A stretch of DNA of 11,923 bases from Bacteroidota bacterium (GCA_017860335.1 JAFNAU010000029.1:1-11923), one strand, 5' to 3'. Positions 1 to 7,653 are shown, numbered from the stretch's first letter. The notes: a model not told the origin generated them from the sequence alone. Program-made: numbers and translations.

Positions 1-1263
1 AACACCAAAACCCTGTTTATCCGGTATTATCTGCCTATTTTTCTGGTATTTTCCATTTCGGTACTAGCCTTTCAGTACGAAAGAGAAAAAAGATACAAGG
101 CCGATGTGCTGGATATGAGACTTGAAGATACCAACGCGGCTATTTTTTATTTTCTGGAACACTCCGAAGGCTCGCTAAACCATCTCGATTCCCTGATCAA
201 AAATTCCACTTTCAAAGATGAACGGATAACGATAATCGACCTTTCGGGAAGAGTTGTGTATGATGACGTAGCTCGTGATGTGGCCAAAATGGATAATCAT
301 CTGTCGCGCAAAGAAGTGATGGAGGCCCGCAAAAAAGGCTCCGGATCGGACATACGCATGTCCAAAACCAACAACAAGCCTTATTATTATCATGCAACGC
401 GATTTGGCAATTGTTACGTGCGCTCATCACTTCCCTACAACATGACCATTTCGTCGCTTCTTTCTCCCGATAATCTTTTCCTGTATTTCTGGCTGGTACT
501 TACCTTTATCATTGTTGGAGTGCTGTTTTATTTCTCAAACAGGTTTACTATCAAGATGCGACATGAGCAGGCCGAACAAAATTCACTGGTTCGCCGGAAA
601 CTGACCCAGCAGGTGGCACATGAACTTAAAACGCCATTGAGCAGCATCATCGGGTACATGGAAACGCTTTACAACAATCCTGATATTACGCCCGAGCGTC
701 GAGATTTCTTCATAAAACGAAGCCATTCACAGGCTGTGCGACTGAATCAACTGTTGCAGGATGTTCTGCTGCTTAATCAAATGAACGAAGCCCCTCATTC
801 TATTGAAATGGAACCTGTCAGTATAAATAAAATAGTAGAGAATGTAACTGATGATCTGGACATTATCCTTCATGAAAAAAACATTACCATTGATACCTCG
901 TTTGGCGGAGATGTGTGGTTGCGTGGCAATCAAATGATTATATATTCCATATTCCGCAATCTGGTGGATAATTCCATCGCCTACGCGGGTAAAAACATAA
1001 AAATAAATATCGCGTTGACGGGTGAGGATGACAGATTCTATCATTTCTCGTACTCCGATAACGGATCAGGCGTCAGCCCTGAACATTTGCCCTATCTTTT
1101 CGATCGTTTTTACCGCGTTGACAAAGGTCGCTCGCGTAAAACGGGTGGTACGGGCTTAGGGCTTTCGATTGTGAAAAACGGAGTTGAAACTCACTCCGGA
1201 ACAATATCAGTTCACAATAAATCAACCGGTGGTCTGGAGTTTGTCTTCTCATTGCACAAATAA
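1..1263 (+). CDS. phoR: PhoR-like membrane sensor histidine kinase (5' partial)
   Basis: The reading frame is open from base 1 without a start codon, so a short N-terminal piece lies outside the window; 420 residues are visible. Counting from base 1: TM1 about 5-24, an extracytoplasmic sensor region about 26-158, TM2 about 159-179, then the kinase core. The H box AHELKTPLSS places the phospho-accepting His at 207 (bases 619-621). The N box has RNLVDNS (Asn 324), the G1 box SDNGSG, the F box LFDRFYR, and the G2 box GGTGLGLS. No HAMP domain is evident between TM2 and the H box. The sensor carries MDNHLSRKE and a later R-S-K pattern reminiscent of PhoR/PDC-type periplasmic domains. The name PhoR is inferred from the adjacent pst-phoU operon and this sensor; the family call (HisKA-HATPase_c) is secure. 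The partner response regulator is presumably upstream, outside the window. A hairpin terminator follows the stop. Confidence 0.85.
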   Translation, partial: NTKTLFIRYYLPIFLVFSISVLAFQYEREKRYKADVLDMRLEDTNAAIFYFLEHSEGSLNHLDSLIKNSTFKDERITIIDLSGRVVYDDVARDVAKMDNHLSRKEVMEARKKGSGSDIRMSKTNNKPYYYHATRFGNCYVRSSLPYNMTISSLLSPDNLFLYFWLVLTFIIVGVLFYFSNRFTIKMRHEQAEQNSLVRRKLTQQVAHELKTPLSSIIGYMETLYNNPDITPERRDFFIKRSHSQAVRLNQLLQDVLLLNQMNEAPHSIEMEPVSINKIVENVTDDLDIILHEKNITIDTSFGGDVWLRGNQMIIYSIFRNLVDNSIAYAGKNIKINIALTGEDDRFYHFSYSDNGSGVSPEHLPYLFDRFYRVDKGRSRKTGGTGLGLSIVKNGVETHSGTISVHNKSTGGLEFVFSLHK

Positions 1264-1287
1264 ATCATTCCATTCAGTTCCGATATT

Positions 1288-1323
1288 AAATTCCCTGCTA
1301 CAAATAGTTGCAGGGAATTTTTT
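1288..1323 (+). terminator. Rho-independent terminator after the histidine kinase
   Basis: A perfect 11-bp inverted repeat (AAATTCCCTGC at 1288-1298 with GCAGGGAATTT at 1310-1320) encloses an 11-nt loop and runs into a six-T tract (1318-1323). It lies 24 bp after the kinase stop codon and separates the kinase from the porin transcript. Confidence 0.85.
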
Positions 1324-1399
1324 GTTTGTCTCCCGGACGGCTACTCCGGCCGATACAATTCAATACCGGTTTTCAGCCTTCTTTTCTTTTTAATGTTTG

Positions 1400-1434
1400 T
1401 GTAATATTTCTGTAATATCGTAAGCCTAATTTTG
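1400..1434 (+). promoter_or_regulatory. Pho-box-like direct repeats plus minus-7 box, porin promoter
   Basis: Two identical TGTAATA heptamers at 1400-1406 and 1411-1417 are spaced 11 bp apart. A weaker third copy (TTTAATG, 5 of 7) is in phase at 1389-1395. They are followed by TAATTTTG at 1427-1434, a perfect match to the Bacteroidota minus-7 consensus TAnnTTTG. The second repeat starts 16 bp before the minus-7 box, the same distance as at pstS. The layout mirrors the E. coli Pho box (two CTGTCAT repeats with 11-bp period standing in for the upstream promoter element). Assigning it to the response regulator of the neighbouring kinase is inference. Confidence 0.78.
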
Positions 1435-1517
1435 TGTCGTGAAAATTATATCACTGAAGTTGATTTTGAACGAAATTCAACCGAAAGCAATTACTTATAT
1501 AAAGACAATTCACTAAA

Positions 1518-2846
1518 ATGAAATATAAAAGTATGAGACTAAAAAGTATTCTTTACACCGTTGCAATTGCAGCATCGGTATTTTCCGCCACAGCGCAGGA
1601 TGAAAATTTAACTCCGCTCGAACAAGTTCAGCAAAAAGTGGAAGCACAGGACGCAGCCATTTCAAAGCTGAATAACCTGAAGATTACCGGTTACATTCAG
1701 CCACAGTATCAGTGGGGCGAAGAAGCTGCTGCCCTGAAAGTGGGTACAGCCAATACAGATGCCACCAAATCATTCAACCGTATCGGTATTCGTCGCGGAC
1801 GTTTGAAATTCACCTATGATGCCGGTGATTTGGCTTCTGGAGTATTTCAGTTGAACATTATTGACAAACCGGGGCTTTCCGGAGCAACCGTACAGCTCAA
1901 AGAGGCTTATCTTAATGTAAAAGCTCCGTGGTTAAAAACCTCAGCATTCAGAGCCGGTATTTTCGATCGTCCGTTTGGAAACGAGATTTCATATTCATCC
2001 TCTCTTCTCGAATCGCCCGAACGCTCGCGAATTGTCAACCAGTTATTCCCCGAAGAGACTGATTTAGGGGGGATGCTGATATTGCAACCTGCCGCAACGT
2101 CTTCTTTCAATTTTCTGAAGTTCGAAGGTGGTCTGTTTGCCGGTAATGCCATCAATCCCGAAACGGATAACCGCAAAGACTTTATCGGGCATATTGTTGC
2201 CACAAAGCCGATTGGCAATACCGCCCGCTGGGGATTGGGAGCATCGTATTACAATGGAGGCGTATATCAGACCACAGCCAAAGTGTATTCCATGAGTGAT
2301 GGCGGTTTTGTCGCAAATACGAGCGATGAAAACATTGGTCAGTTTGCAAAGCGCGAATATATCGGATTTGACGGACAGCTGAGCTTCGAATCGCCCGTGG
2401 GAATGACACAGTTGCGCGGAGAATATATCTGGGGAACACAGCCGGGCAGCTCGTCGGGCACAGCCAGCCCAAATCGTTCATCAATACCATCGGGCACTAA
2501 TGCATACGACACCTATATACGTCCGATGAACGGATGGTATGCCATCCTGATTCAGGATATCGGTCAAATTCCTTTCTCGGCTGTGGTGAAGTATGACGTT
2601 TACGACCCGAATACAGCAGTTAGCGGCAATGAACTCGGAAGCGCGTATTCCGGAGGAGTTTCGACCAATAAGGCCGATGTTAAGTACAGCACACTGGGTC
2701 TTGGCCTATTGTGGCGCATCCACCCAAGCCTGCGGTTACAAGCTTATTATGAATTTGTAAAAAACGAAACCACTTCCGCACTGGCCGCCTTCACCTCCGA
2801 TCAAAAAGACAATACCTTTACCTTACGACTGCAATATAAATTCTGA
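1518..2846 (+). CDS. OprO/OprP-type outer-membrane phosphate-selective porin
   Basis: 442 residues. It has an N-terminal signal peptide (basic MKYKSMRLK, hydrophobic core, probable cleavage after ATA near residue 26). A short polar, coiled-coil-prone segment follows (about 33-53, EQVQQKVEAQDAAISKLNN), then beta-barrel sequence beginning KITGYIQPQYQW and ending in FTLRLQYKF with a terminal aromatic residue. This order is that of the Porin_O_P family, whose Pseudomonas members OprP and OprO are trimeric anion or phosphate channels. Selectivity cannot be read from the sequence. The flanking kinase, the pst genes and a Pho-box-like promoter support a role in phosphate entry across the outer membrane during starvation. 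ATG 1518 is used; ATG 1533 is a possible alternative that still leaves a signal peptide. The gene is flanked by terminators, so it is probably transcribed alone. Confidence 0.88.
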   Translation: MKYKSMRLKSILYTVAIAASVFSATAQDENLTPLEQVQQKVEAQDAAISKLNNLKITGYIQPQYQWGEEAAALKVGTANTDATKSFNRIGIRRGRLKFTYDAGDLASGVFQLNIIDKPGLSGATVQLKEAYLNVKAPWLKTSAFRAGIFDRPFGNEISYSSSLLESPERSRIVNQLFPEETDLGGMLILQPAATSSFNFLKFEGGLFAGNAINPETDNRKDFIGHIVATKPIGNTARWGLGASYYNGGVYQTTAKVYSMSDGGFVANTSDENIGQFAKREYIGFDGQLSFESPVGMTQLRGEYIWGTQPGSSSGTASPNRSSIPSGTNAYDTYIRPMNGWYAILIQDIGQIPFSAVVKYDVYDPNTAVSGNELGSAYSGGVSTNKADVKYSTLGLGLLWRIHPSLRLQAYYEFVKNETTSALAAFTSDQKDNTFTLRLQYKF

Positions 2847-2856
2847 CAATCACACG

Positions 2857-2909
2857 GGGAGTAAACATATTCCGAACCAATAATCCGGTTGTATTTACTC
2901 TCGTTTTTT
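2857..2909 (+). terminator. Rho-independent terminator after the porin
   Basis: GAGTAAA (2859-2865) pairs with TTTACTC (2894-2900), extended outward by a G-T wobble and a G-C pair to 2857/2902. A small AACC/GGTT pairing lies in the apical part. Six Ts follow at 2904-2909. It isolates the porin from pstS. Confidence 0.75.
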
Positions 2910-2942
2910 CACCCTTTGATATTAATCGGAACTTCACATATC

Positions 2943-2977
2943 TGTAACAGGATTGTAATATCATGAAACTAATTTTG
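2943..2977 (+). promoter_or_regulatory. Pho-box-like direct repeats plus minus-7 box, pstS promoter
   Basis: TGTAACA (2943-2949) and TGTAATA (2954-2960) form an 11-bp-period direct repeat. TAATTTTG (2970-2977) begins 16 bp after the start of the second repeat. From the second repeat through the minus-7 box, 21 of 25 positions match the porin promoter, while the sequence further upstream is unrelated. The repeats sit closer to the minus-7 box than a normal minus-33 TTG element would, as expected for an activator-dependent promoter. The start site is likely near 2983, giving a 5' leader of about 50 nt before pstS. Confidence 0.78.
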
Positions 2978-3036
2978 TACTAACAAAAAACAATAGATTA
3001 TTAATCAGATAACATCATTATTAAAATAAGAAGATT

Positions 3037-3852
3037 ATGAAAAGATTTTTTCTATCACTTGCAATGATTGCCATAATTGCTTCGATGTCAATGGCACAAA
3101 AAATTAAAGGCTCAGACACAGTTCTTCCTTTGGCTCAAAAAGAAGCAGAAGTATATATGAAAAAAAATCCGTCTGCAAAGTTAACTGTAACCGGTGGCGG
3201 TTCGGGTATCGGATTTGCAGCGCTTATTGAAGGCACAACAGATATTGCAATGGCTTCGCGCAGTATAAAGTTTGATGAGAAAATGAAAATGCAGAACGGC
3301 GGAAAAACTTCGAAACAAGTAATTATTGCTAAAGACGCGCTTACAGTAATCGTGAACCCTTCCAATAAAGTATCAAAACTTACACGCGAACAGCTTGAAG
3401 CTATCTTCACCGGAAAAATCACTAACTGGAAACAGGTGGGAGGCGCTGATTTAACTATCACAGCCTATTCACGCGAAACAACATCCGGTACTTACGAATT
3501 CTTCAAGGAACATGTATTGAAAAACAAAAACTACAAATCAGGTATTCTGAGTATGCCCGCTACCGGCGCAATCATACAGTCAATCAGTCAGACCCCCGGT
3601 GCAATCGGATACGTTGGAATGGCTTATGTAACAAAAAATGTGAAAGAAATATTGGTATCCTTTGATGGAGGTAAAAATTATGTGGAACCTACTGTAGCCA
3701 ACAGCAAAGCTGGTAAATATCCGATAGTAAGACCGCTGTATTTTTATTACGATGCCAAGAAGGAAGCCAGCGTGAAACCATTCGTCAACTTTGTTCTCTC
3801 GGCAGAAGGACAGGCATTAATTGATAAAGTAGGTTATTTGTCATTAAAATAA
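3037..3852 (+). CDS. pstS: Periplasmic phosphate-binding protein PstS
   Basis: 271 residues with a signal peptide (MKRFF, hydrophobic core, cleavage probably after SMA, residue 20). The protein contains no cysteine, so it is not a lipoprotein but a soluble periplasmic protein. Binding-loop motifs are visible: GSDTV (25-29), GGGSG (53-57), TTDIAMASR around Asp69, and SRETTSGTYEFF (145-156), whose Arg and Ser-Gly-Thr coordinate phosphate in PBP-like phosphate binders. GAIGYVGMAYV lies near 188-198. It is shorter than E. coli PstS, a size I recall as usual for this phylum. It should capture phosphate and deliver it to PstCAB. First gene of a likely pstSCAB-phoU transcription unit, driven by a Pho-box-like promoter, with a strong hairpin just after its stop. 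Confidence 0.95.
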   Translation: MKRFFLSLAMIAIIASMSMAQKIKGSDTVLPLAQKEAEVYMKKNPSAKLTVTGGGSGIGFAALIEGTTDIAMASRSIKFDEKMKMQNGGKTSKQVIIAKDALTVIVNPSNKVSKLTREQLEAIFTGKITNWKQVGGADLTITAYSRETTSGTYEFFKEHVLKNKNYKSGILSMPATGAIIQSISQTPGAIGYVGMAYVTKNVKEILVSFDGGKNYVEPTVANSKAGKYPIVRPLYFYYDAKKEASVKPFVNFVLSAEGQALIDKVGYLSLK

Positions 3853-3871
3853 GAGGTTTAGTTAATTAAGG

Positions 3872-3908
3872 AGATGAAATGGTTTTTTACACAGAAACCA
3901 TTTCATCT
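3872..3908 (+). other. 14-bp stem-loop between pstS and pstC (attenuator or mRNA stabiliser)
   Basis: AGATGAAATGGTTT (3872-3885) is perfectly complementary to AAACCATTTCATCT (3895-3908), with a 9-nt loop. No real T tract follows (TAAATATTTC), so it is not a canonical strong terminator. In this position, between a binding-protein gene and its permease genes, such hairpins usually partly terminate transcription or protect the upstream mRNA, so that the binding protein is made in excess. Confidence 0.75.
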
Positions 3909-3976
3909 TAAATATTTCTCAGATCAATTTCTGTCAGTACTTATAAAGATTACACAACCAACACATCAGAAATAAC

Positions 3977-5182
3977 GTGTTTAAAAGGAAAAAAAACAGA
4001 TTTATTGAGACCATTGTCGAAACCCTACTGCGCTTTAGCGGAGGTATAACAACCCTGACAATATTATTAATCAGTATTTTTTTATTTACCGAAGGCTGGG
4101 GTTTGTTCAATTCATCGACGGTAGAAAAAGGATACATTCTTTGTGTTAACAAGAGTAATCCGGTTAAAAATCTGACCCCGACACAGATAAAGGAGATTTT
4201 CGACGGTAACATCACCTCCTGGAAGCAAGTGGGTGGCAGCGATATTCCGATAGTACCTTTACGTATGGATGATGTAGCTTCGATGTATACCGAAGAGGAA
4301 ATCGGAACGGAATTCGAACACCTTCCGGCAAAACTCAGCGAGGCAATAGAAAAAGAACCGGGCGCATTGGGCTTTTTCCCTGAACAGTTTATCGATATTA
4401 AGTTCATGGGACGTGTTTTGCCAGCCGAAACAATAACTCTGAAGGAGTATTTCACCGGTAAGGAATGGTATCCGACTGCAACTCCGGCATCTCAGTTTGG
4501 ATTACTTCCATTGTTGCTTGGCACACTATGGGTAAGTCTTGGCGCTATCCTGCTGGCATTGCCTTTCGGAATGGCTGTAGCAATTTATATGGCCGAAATT
4601 GCCAACAACAGGGTCAGGAAAATTCTGAAACCTGTCATCGAACTTCTAGCGGGTATTCCCTCGGTTGTTTACGGTTTTTTTGGTCTCATCGTTATTGTTC
4701 CGTTAATTCGTTCACTTTTCAACCTTCCGGTTGGAGAAACGGCGCTTGCAGGAAGTATTGTACTCGCCATTATGGCTTTGCCAACCATCATAACAGTAGC
4801 CGAAGATGCCATGCGTACCACGCCGTTAGCAATGAAGGAGTCCAGTCTGGCGCTGGGTGCCACTCACTGGCAAACCATTTACAAGGTGATTATTCCATAT
4901 GCCTCTTCGGGTATTATGGCTGCTATCGTTCTTGGTATAGGACGTGCGATCGGTGAAACAATGGCTGTGCTGATGGTCACAGGAAATGCTGCTGTTATCC
5001 CACATACATTCACAGAACCTGTTCGCACCATACCTGCAACCATCGCCGCCGAACTGGGTGAAGCTTCTGTGGGGAGTGTGCAATACCAGGCATTATTCAT
5101 GCTGGGAGCCATTTTGTTTGTGCTCACACTTGGAATAAGTATTTGGGCTGAGATAATCCGTAAGGAACCTCAGTCAGATTAA
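3977..5182 (+). CDS. pstC: Phosphate ABC permease PstC with a PstS-like periplasmic insertion
   Basis: 401 residues, starting at GTG 3977; the frame is closed by TAA at 3944-3946 and I find no upstream ATG. TM1 is about 22-38. The permease core from about 172 has the usual PstC helices, with the EAA-type coupling loop around 288-312 (ESSLALGATHWQTIYKVIIP) and GIGRAIGETMA (320-330). E. coli PstC is about 319 residues. The extra length lies in the first periplasmic loop, between EGWGLF (39-44) and EYFTGKEWYP (157-166), which in ordinary PstC are close together. Residues about 52-147 of this loop resemble one lobe of PstS: NLTPTQIKEIFDGNITSWKQ, then EPGALGFF. The core function, half of the phosphate channel with PstA, is secure; the role of the insertion is unknown. 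Confidence 0.93.
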   Translation: MFKRKKNRFIETIVETLLRFSGGITTLTILLISIFLFTEGWGLFNSSTVEKGYILCVNKSNPVKNLTPTQIKEIFDGNITSWKQVGGSDIPIVPLRMDDVASMYTEEEIGTEFEHLPAKLSEAIEKEPGALGFFPEQFIDIKFMGRVLPAETITLKEYFTGKEWYPTATPASQFGLLPLLLGTLWVSLGAILLALPFGMAVAIYMAEIANNRVRKILKPVIELLAGIPSVVYGFFGLIVIVPLIRSLFNLPVGETALAGSIVLAIMALPTIITVAEDAMRTTPLAMKESSLALGATHWQTIYKVIIPYASSGIMAAIVLGIGRAIGETMAVLMVTGNAAVIPHTFTEPVRTIPATIAAELGEASVGSVQYQALFMLGAILFVLTLGISIWAEIIRKEPQSD

Positions 5183-5268
5183 CAGAACAGGTATGTAACG
5201 AACGGTGTTTCGTGCAAATAATGATTAAATGTGGGTTAAGTACATACTGAGTAAAAAATAAAAATCGT

Positions 5269-6123
5269 ATGAATAAAAATTTTAACGGTAAAAGAGCTTC
5301 TCAATCTGTCATGTTTTTTCTTTTCAGACTGATGAGTTACATGGTAGTTGGTATTCTCTTTTGTATCATAGGATTTATTGTTATTAGAGGTTTAGGTGTC
5401 ATCAACTGGGAGTTCCTTACCACTGCACCGGAAGATGGAATGACAAAAGGCGGAATTTTTCCGGCAATTGTCGGTACTTTTTATCTGGTTGTTGGCAGTA
5501 TGCTGGTAGCATTCCCCATCGGGGTCATGTCGGGAATTTACATGAGCGAGTATGCATCGAACAAGCATATTAAGCGTGTTATCCGCGTTATGACAAACAA
5601 TCTGGGAGGTATTCCATCCATTGTTTTCGGATTATTCGGAATGGCATTGTTTGTCAATAAATTAAAATTTGGCGATTCAATCATAGCCGGATCGTTTACA
5701 CTTGGATTACTTGCACTTCCATTGATTATCCGGGTGACAGAAGAAGCCCTTCAGGCTATTCCCGACTCTTTCAGACAGGGAAGTCTGGCGCTTGGAGCAA
5801 CAAAACTTCAAACTATCCGGAAAGTGGTTCTTCCTGCCGCCTTTCCAAACATCATGACCGGCTTAATACTTTCGATAGGACGTGTATCAGGCGAAACGGC
5901 TCCAATTCTTTTTACAGCGGCAGCATATTTTCTTCCCAATCTGCCTAATTCTGTTTTTAACCAGGTAATGGCGTTGCCATACCATCTGTATGTAATTGCT
6001 ACGAGCGGTACAGATCTTGAAGCGACACGACCTATGGCATTCGGAACAGCATTAGTACTGATTATTATCGTTCTGCTGATGAACCTGATTGCCAATTTCA
6101 TACGGAGAAAGTATAGTAAATAA
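5269..6123 (+). CDS. pstA: Phosphate ABC permease PstA
   Basis: 284 residues, close to the usual PstA length and without any insertion. One N-terminal TM helix (about 22-42) is followed by the five-helix permease core from about 66. The cytoplasmic coupling loop that contacts the ATPase is visible at about 159-190 (EEALQAIPDSFRQGSLALGA), and SIGRVSGETAP (202-212) parallels the GRAIGETM segment of PstC. PstA pairs with PstC to form the inner-membrane phosphate pathway. The start is constrained by an in-frame TGA at 5248-5250. An 86-bp gap separates it from pstC, and I see no convincing promoter or terminator there, so it is probably co-transcribed. Confidence 0.95.
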   Translation: MNKNFNGKRASQSVMFFLFRLMSYMVVGILFCIIGFIVIRGLGVINWEFLTTAPEDGMTKGGIFPAIVGTFYLVVGSMLVAFPIGVMSGIYMSEYASNKHIKRVIRVMTNNLGGIPSIVFGLFGMALFVNKLKFGDSIIAGSFTLGLLALPLIIRVTEEALQAIPDSFRQGSLALGATKLQTIRKVVLPAAFPNIMTGLILSIGRVSGETAPILFTAAAYFLPNLPNSVFNQVMALPYHLYVIATSGTDLEATRPMAFGTALVLIIIVLLMNLIANFIRRKYSK

Positions 6124-6142
6124 AAATATCAAATCATATAAA

Positions 6143-6892
6143 ATGAAACTTGAAGCAAATAACATAAACTTTTATTACGGTGACTTCCAGGCATTGAAAA
6201 ACATAAACATGACCATCGAACAAAACACGGTGACAGCGTTTATCGGTCCTTCAGGATGTGGAAAATCAACCTTCCTGCGATTGTTTAACAGAATGAACGA
6301 CCTCATTCCTGACACACATCTAACCGGTGAATGCCTTATCGGCGGACAAAACATTTACGATAAAAATATTACAGTTGATGAATTGCGGAAGAAAGTCGGT
6401 ATGGTATTTCAAAAGCCAAATCCGTTCCCTAAATCAATTTTCGAAAATGTAGCTTACGGACTTCGGGTGAATGGAGTAAGGGATAAAAAAGAGATAGCCG
6501 ACACTGTGGAGAAATCGCTCAGACAGGCTGCTTTATGGGAGGAAGTGAAAGATAAACTCAAAAAATCAGCCTACGAACTTTCAGGCGGACAGCAACAACG
6601 GCTTTGCATTGCACGTGCTTTGGCAATTTCACCCTCGGTAATCCTGATGGACGAACCTGCATCGGCACTCGACCCTATTTCTACCTCCAAAATTGAAGAA
6701 CTGATTTTTGAACTTAAAAATTCATATACTGTTGTTATAGTAACACACAATATGCAACAGGCAGCCCGCGTAAGCGACAAAACAGGTTTTTTTATGCTCG
6801 GCGAACTGATCGAGTTTGACGATACAAAAAAGATATTCCTCAATCCACAGAAAGAACAAACACAAAATTATATCACCGGACGCTTCGGATAA
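6143..6892 (+). CDS. pstB: Phosphate ABC transporter ATPase PstB
   Basis: 249 residues from ATG 6143. The frame stays open upstream into pstA, but the residues before 6143 do not resemble the family, whereas MKLEANNINFYYGDFQAL is a typical PstB N-terminus. Visible motifs: Walker A GPSGCGKST (35-43), Q-loop VFQKPNPFP (88-96), ABC signature LSGGQQQR (146-153), Walker B VILMDEP (166-172), D-loop SALDP, and H-loop His202. PNPFP after the Q-loop glutamine is characteristic of PstB among ABC ATPases. It powers phosphate import through PstCA at the cytoplasmic face. The start lies 19 bp after the pstA stop, indicating one transcript. Confidence 0.96.
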   Translation: MKLEANNINFYYGDFQALKNINMTIEQNTVTAFIGPSGCGKSTFLRLFNRMNDLIPDTHLTGECLIGGQNIYDKNITVDELRKKVGMVFQKPNPFPKSIFENVAYGLRVNGVRDKKEIADTVEKSLRQAALWEEVKDKLKKSAYELSGGQQQRLCIARALAISPSVILMDEPASALDPISTSKIEELIFELKNSYTVVIVTHNMQQAARVSDKTGFFMLGELIEFDDTKKIFLNPQKEQTQNYITGRFG

Positions 6893-6954
6893 TGTCCTGA
6901 ATTTGTGCAAAACATTCACATTATTTATTTATCAGATTATATTACAAACAGAAT

Positions 6955-7629
6955 ATGAAACATACTGAAACCGAATTACTTCAAATTAAAAACAGCATTT
7001 CCGAAATGTGGGTTCTCGTCTTGTCGCAACTGCGTAACGCTAAAACTGCACTAGTAACCTCCGACAGTGATTTGGCACGCGTGGTTATAAGTTTGGAGAA
7101 AAGAGTCAACGCTTTTGAACTAAAAATTGACAGTGATTGCGAAAATTATATTGCCTTATTCAGCCCGGTAGCCATCGACCTGCGCTTGGTTCTGTCGATA
7201 CTCAAAATCAATAAAACACTTGAACGTATCGGTGATTTTGCCGAAGGAATTGCACGCTTTGTCCTGCAAACTGAAAATATGGGTACACATGAAGAACTGT
7301 TAAAGCTTGTTCGGATCGACGAAATGGCTGGCCATGTTGAAACAATGCTCGAAAAAACATTGAACGCCTTTACAGAAGAAAATTCAAGGCAGGCCGGGAT
7401 GGTTTTCTCCATTGACAATGAAGTAGATACAATATACCGTGATGACTATGAACTGCTTGCTAAATATGTAGTCGAACATCCGGCTGATGCATTTTATGTG
7501 TTGCTCCTGGCCACGGTACTACGAAAATTTGAGCGCACGGGCGATCATTGCAATAATCTAATGGAAGAAATTGTCTTTTATTTGGATGCCAAAGTCCTGA
7601 AACATCAGAAAAAAGGAAAACAGGAATAA
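6955..7629 (+). CDS. phoU: PhoU, phosphate transport and signalling regulator
   Basis: 224 residues, with the two tandem three-helix repeats of PhoU. Repeat 1 has FELKIDSDC (55-62), PVAIDLRLVLSILKI (71-85) and LERIGD (89-94). Repeat 2 has DNEVDTIYR (154-162) and FERTGDHCNNLMEEIVF (192-208). The acidic and ERxGD clusters are the metal-binding sites of the family. PhoU is cytosolic and, in characterised systems, conveys PstSCAB transport status to PhoR and keeps the regulon off when phosphate is plentiful. It follows pstB by 62 bp with no terminator visible between, so it is probably the last gene of the operon. Its 3' end faces the LysE-family gene with only 24 bp between the two stops and no obvious hairpin. 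Confidence 0.94.
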   Translation: MKHTETELLQIKNSISEMWVLVLSQLRNAKTALVTSDSDLARVVISLEKRVNAFELKIDSDCENYIALFSPVAIDLRLVLSILKINKTLERIGDFAEGIARFVLQTENMGTHEELLKLVRIDEMAGHVETMLEKTLNAFTEENSRQAGMVFSIDNEVDTIYRDDYELLAKYVVEHPADAFYVLLLATVLRKFERTGDHCNNLMEEIVFYLDAKVLKHQKKGKQE

Positions 7630-7653
7630 TTGAAATTCATTTCTGCTTATTGA

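Noticed and set aside
1184..1393. 69-codon frame overlapping the kinase 3' end and running through its terminator
   Set aside because: It starts inside the kinase in another frame and crosses the hairpin; no recognisable protein features.
3931..3937. CTGTCAG upstream of pstC, resembling an E. coli Pho half-site
   Set aside because: There is no second copy at 11-bp spacing and no TAnnTTTG box downstream, so a second Pho-regulated promoter is not supported.
4465..4956. 163-codon open frame on the + strand in another frame within pstC
   Set aside because: It is fully contained in the strongly supported pstC; its composition and lack of motifs mark it as an out-of-frame shadow.
5194..5210. TGTAACG in the pstC-pstA gap as a possible internal Pho site
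   Set aside because: No second repeat at 11-bp spacing and no minus-7 box; the gap looks like a plain intra-operon spacer.
6089..6142. Upstream extension of the pstB frame overlapping the end of pstA
   Set aside because: The 18 extra residues do not resemble PstB, and ATG 6143 gives a typical N-terminus and length.
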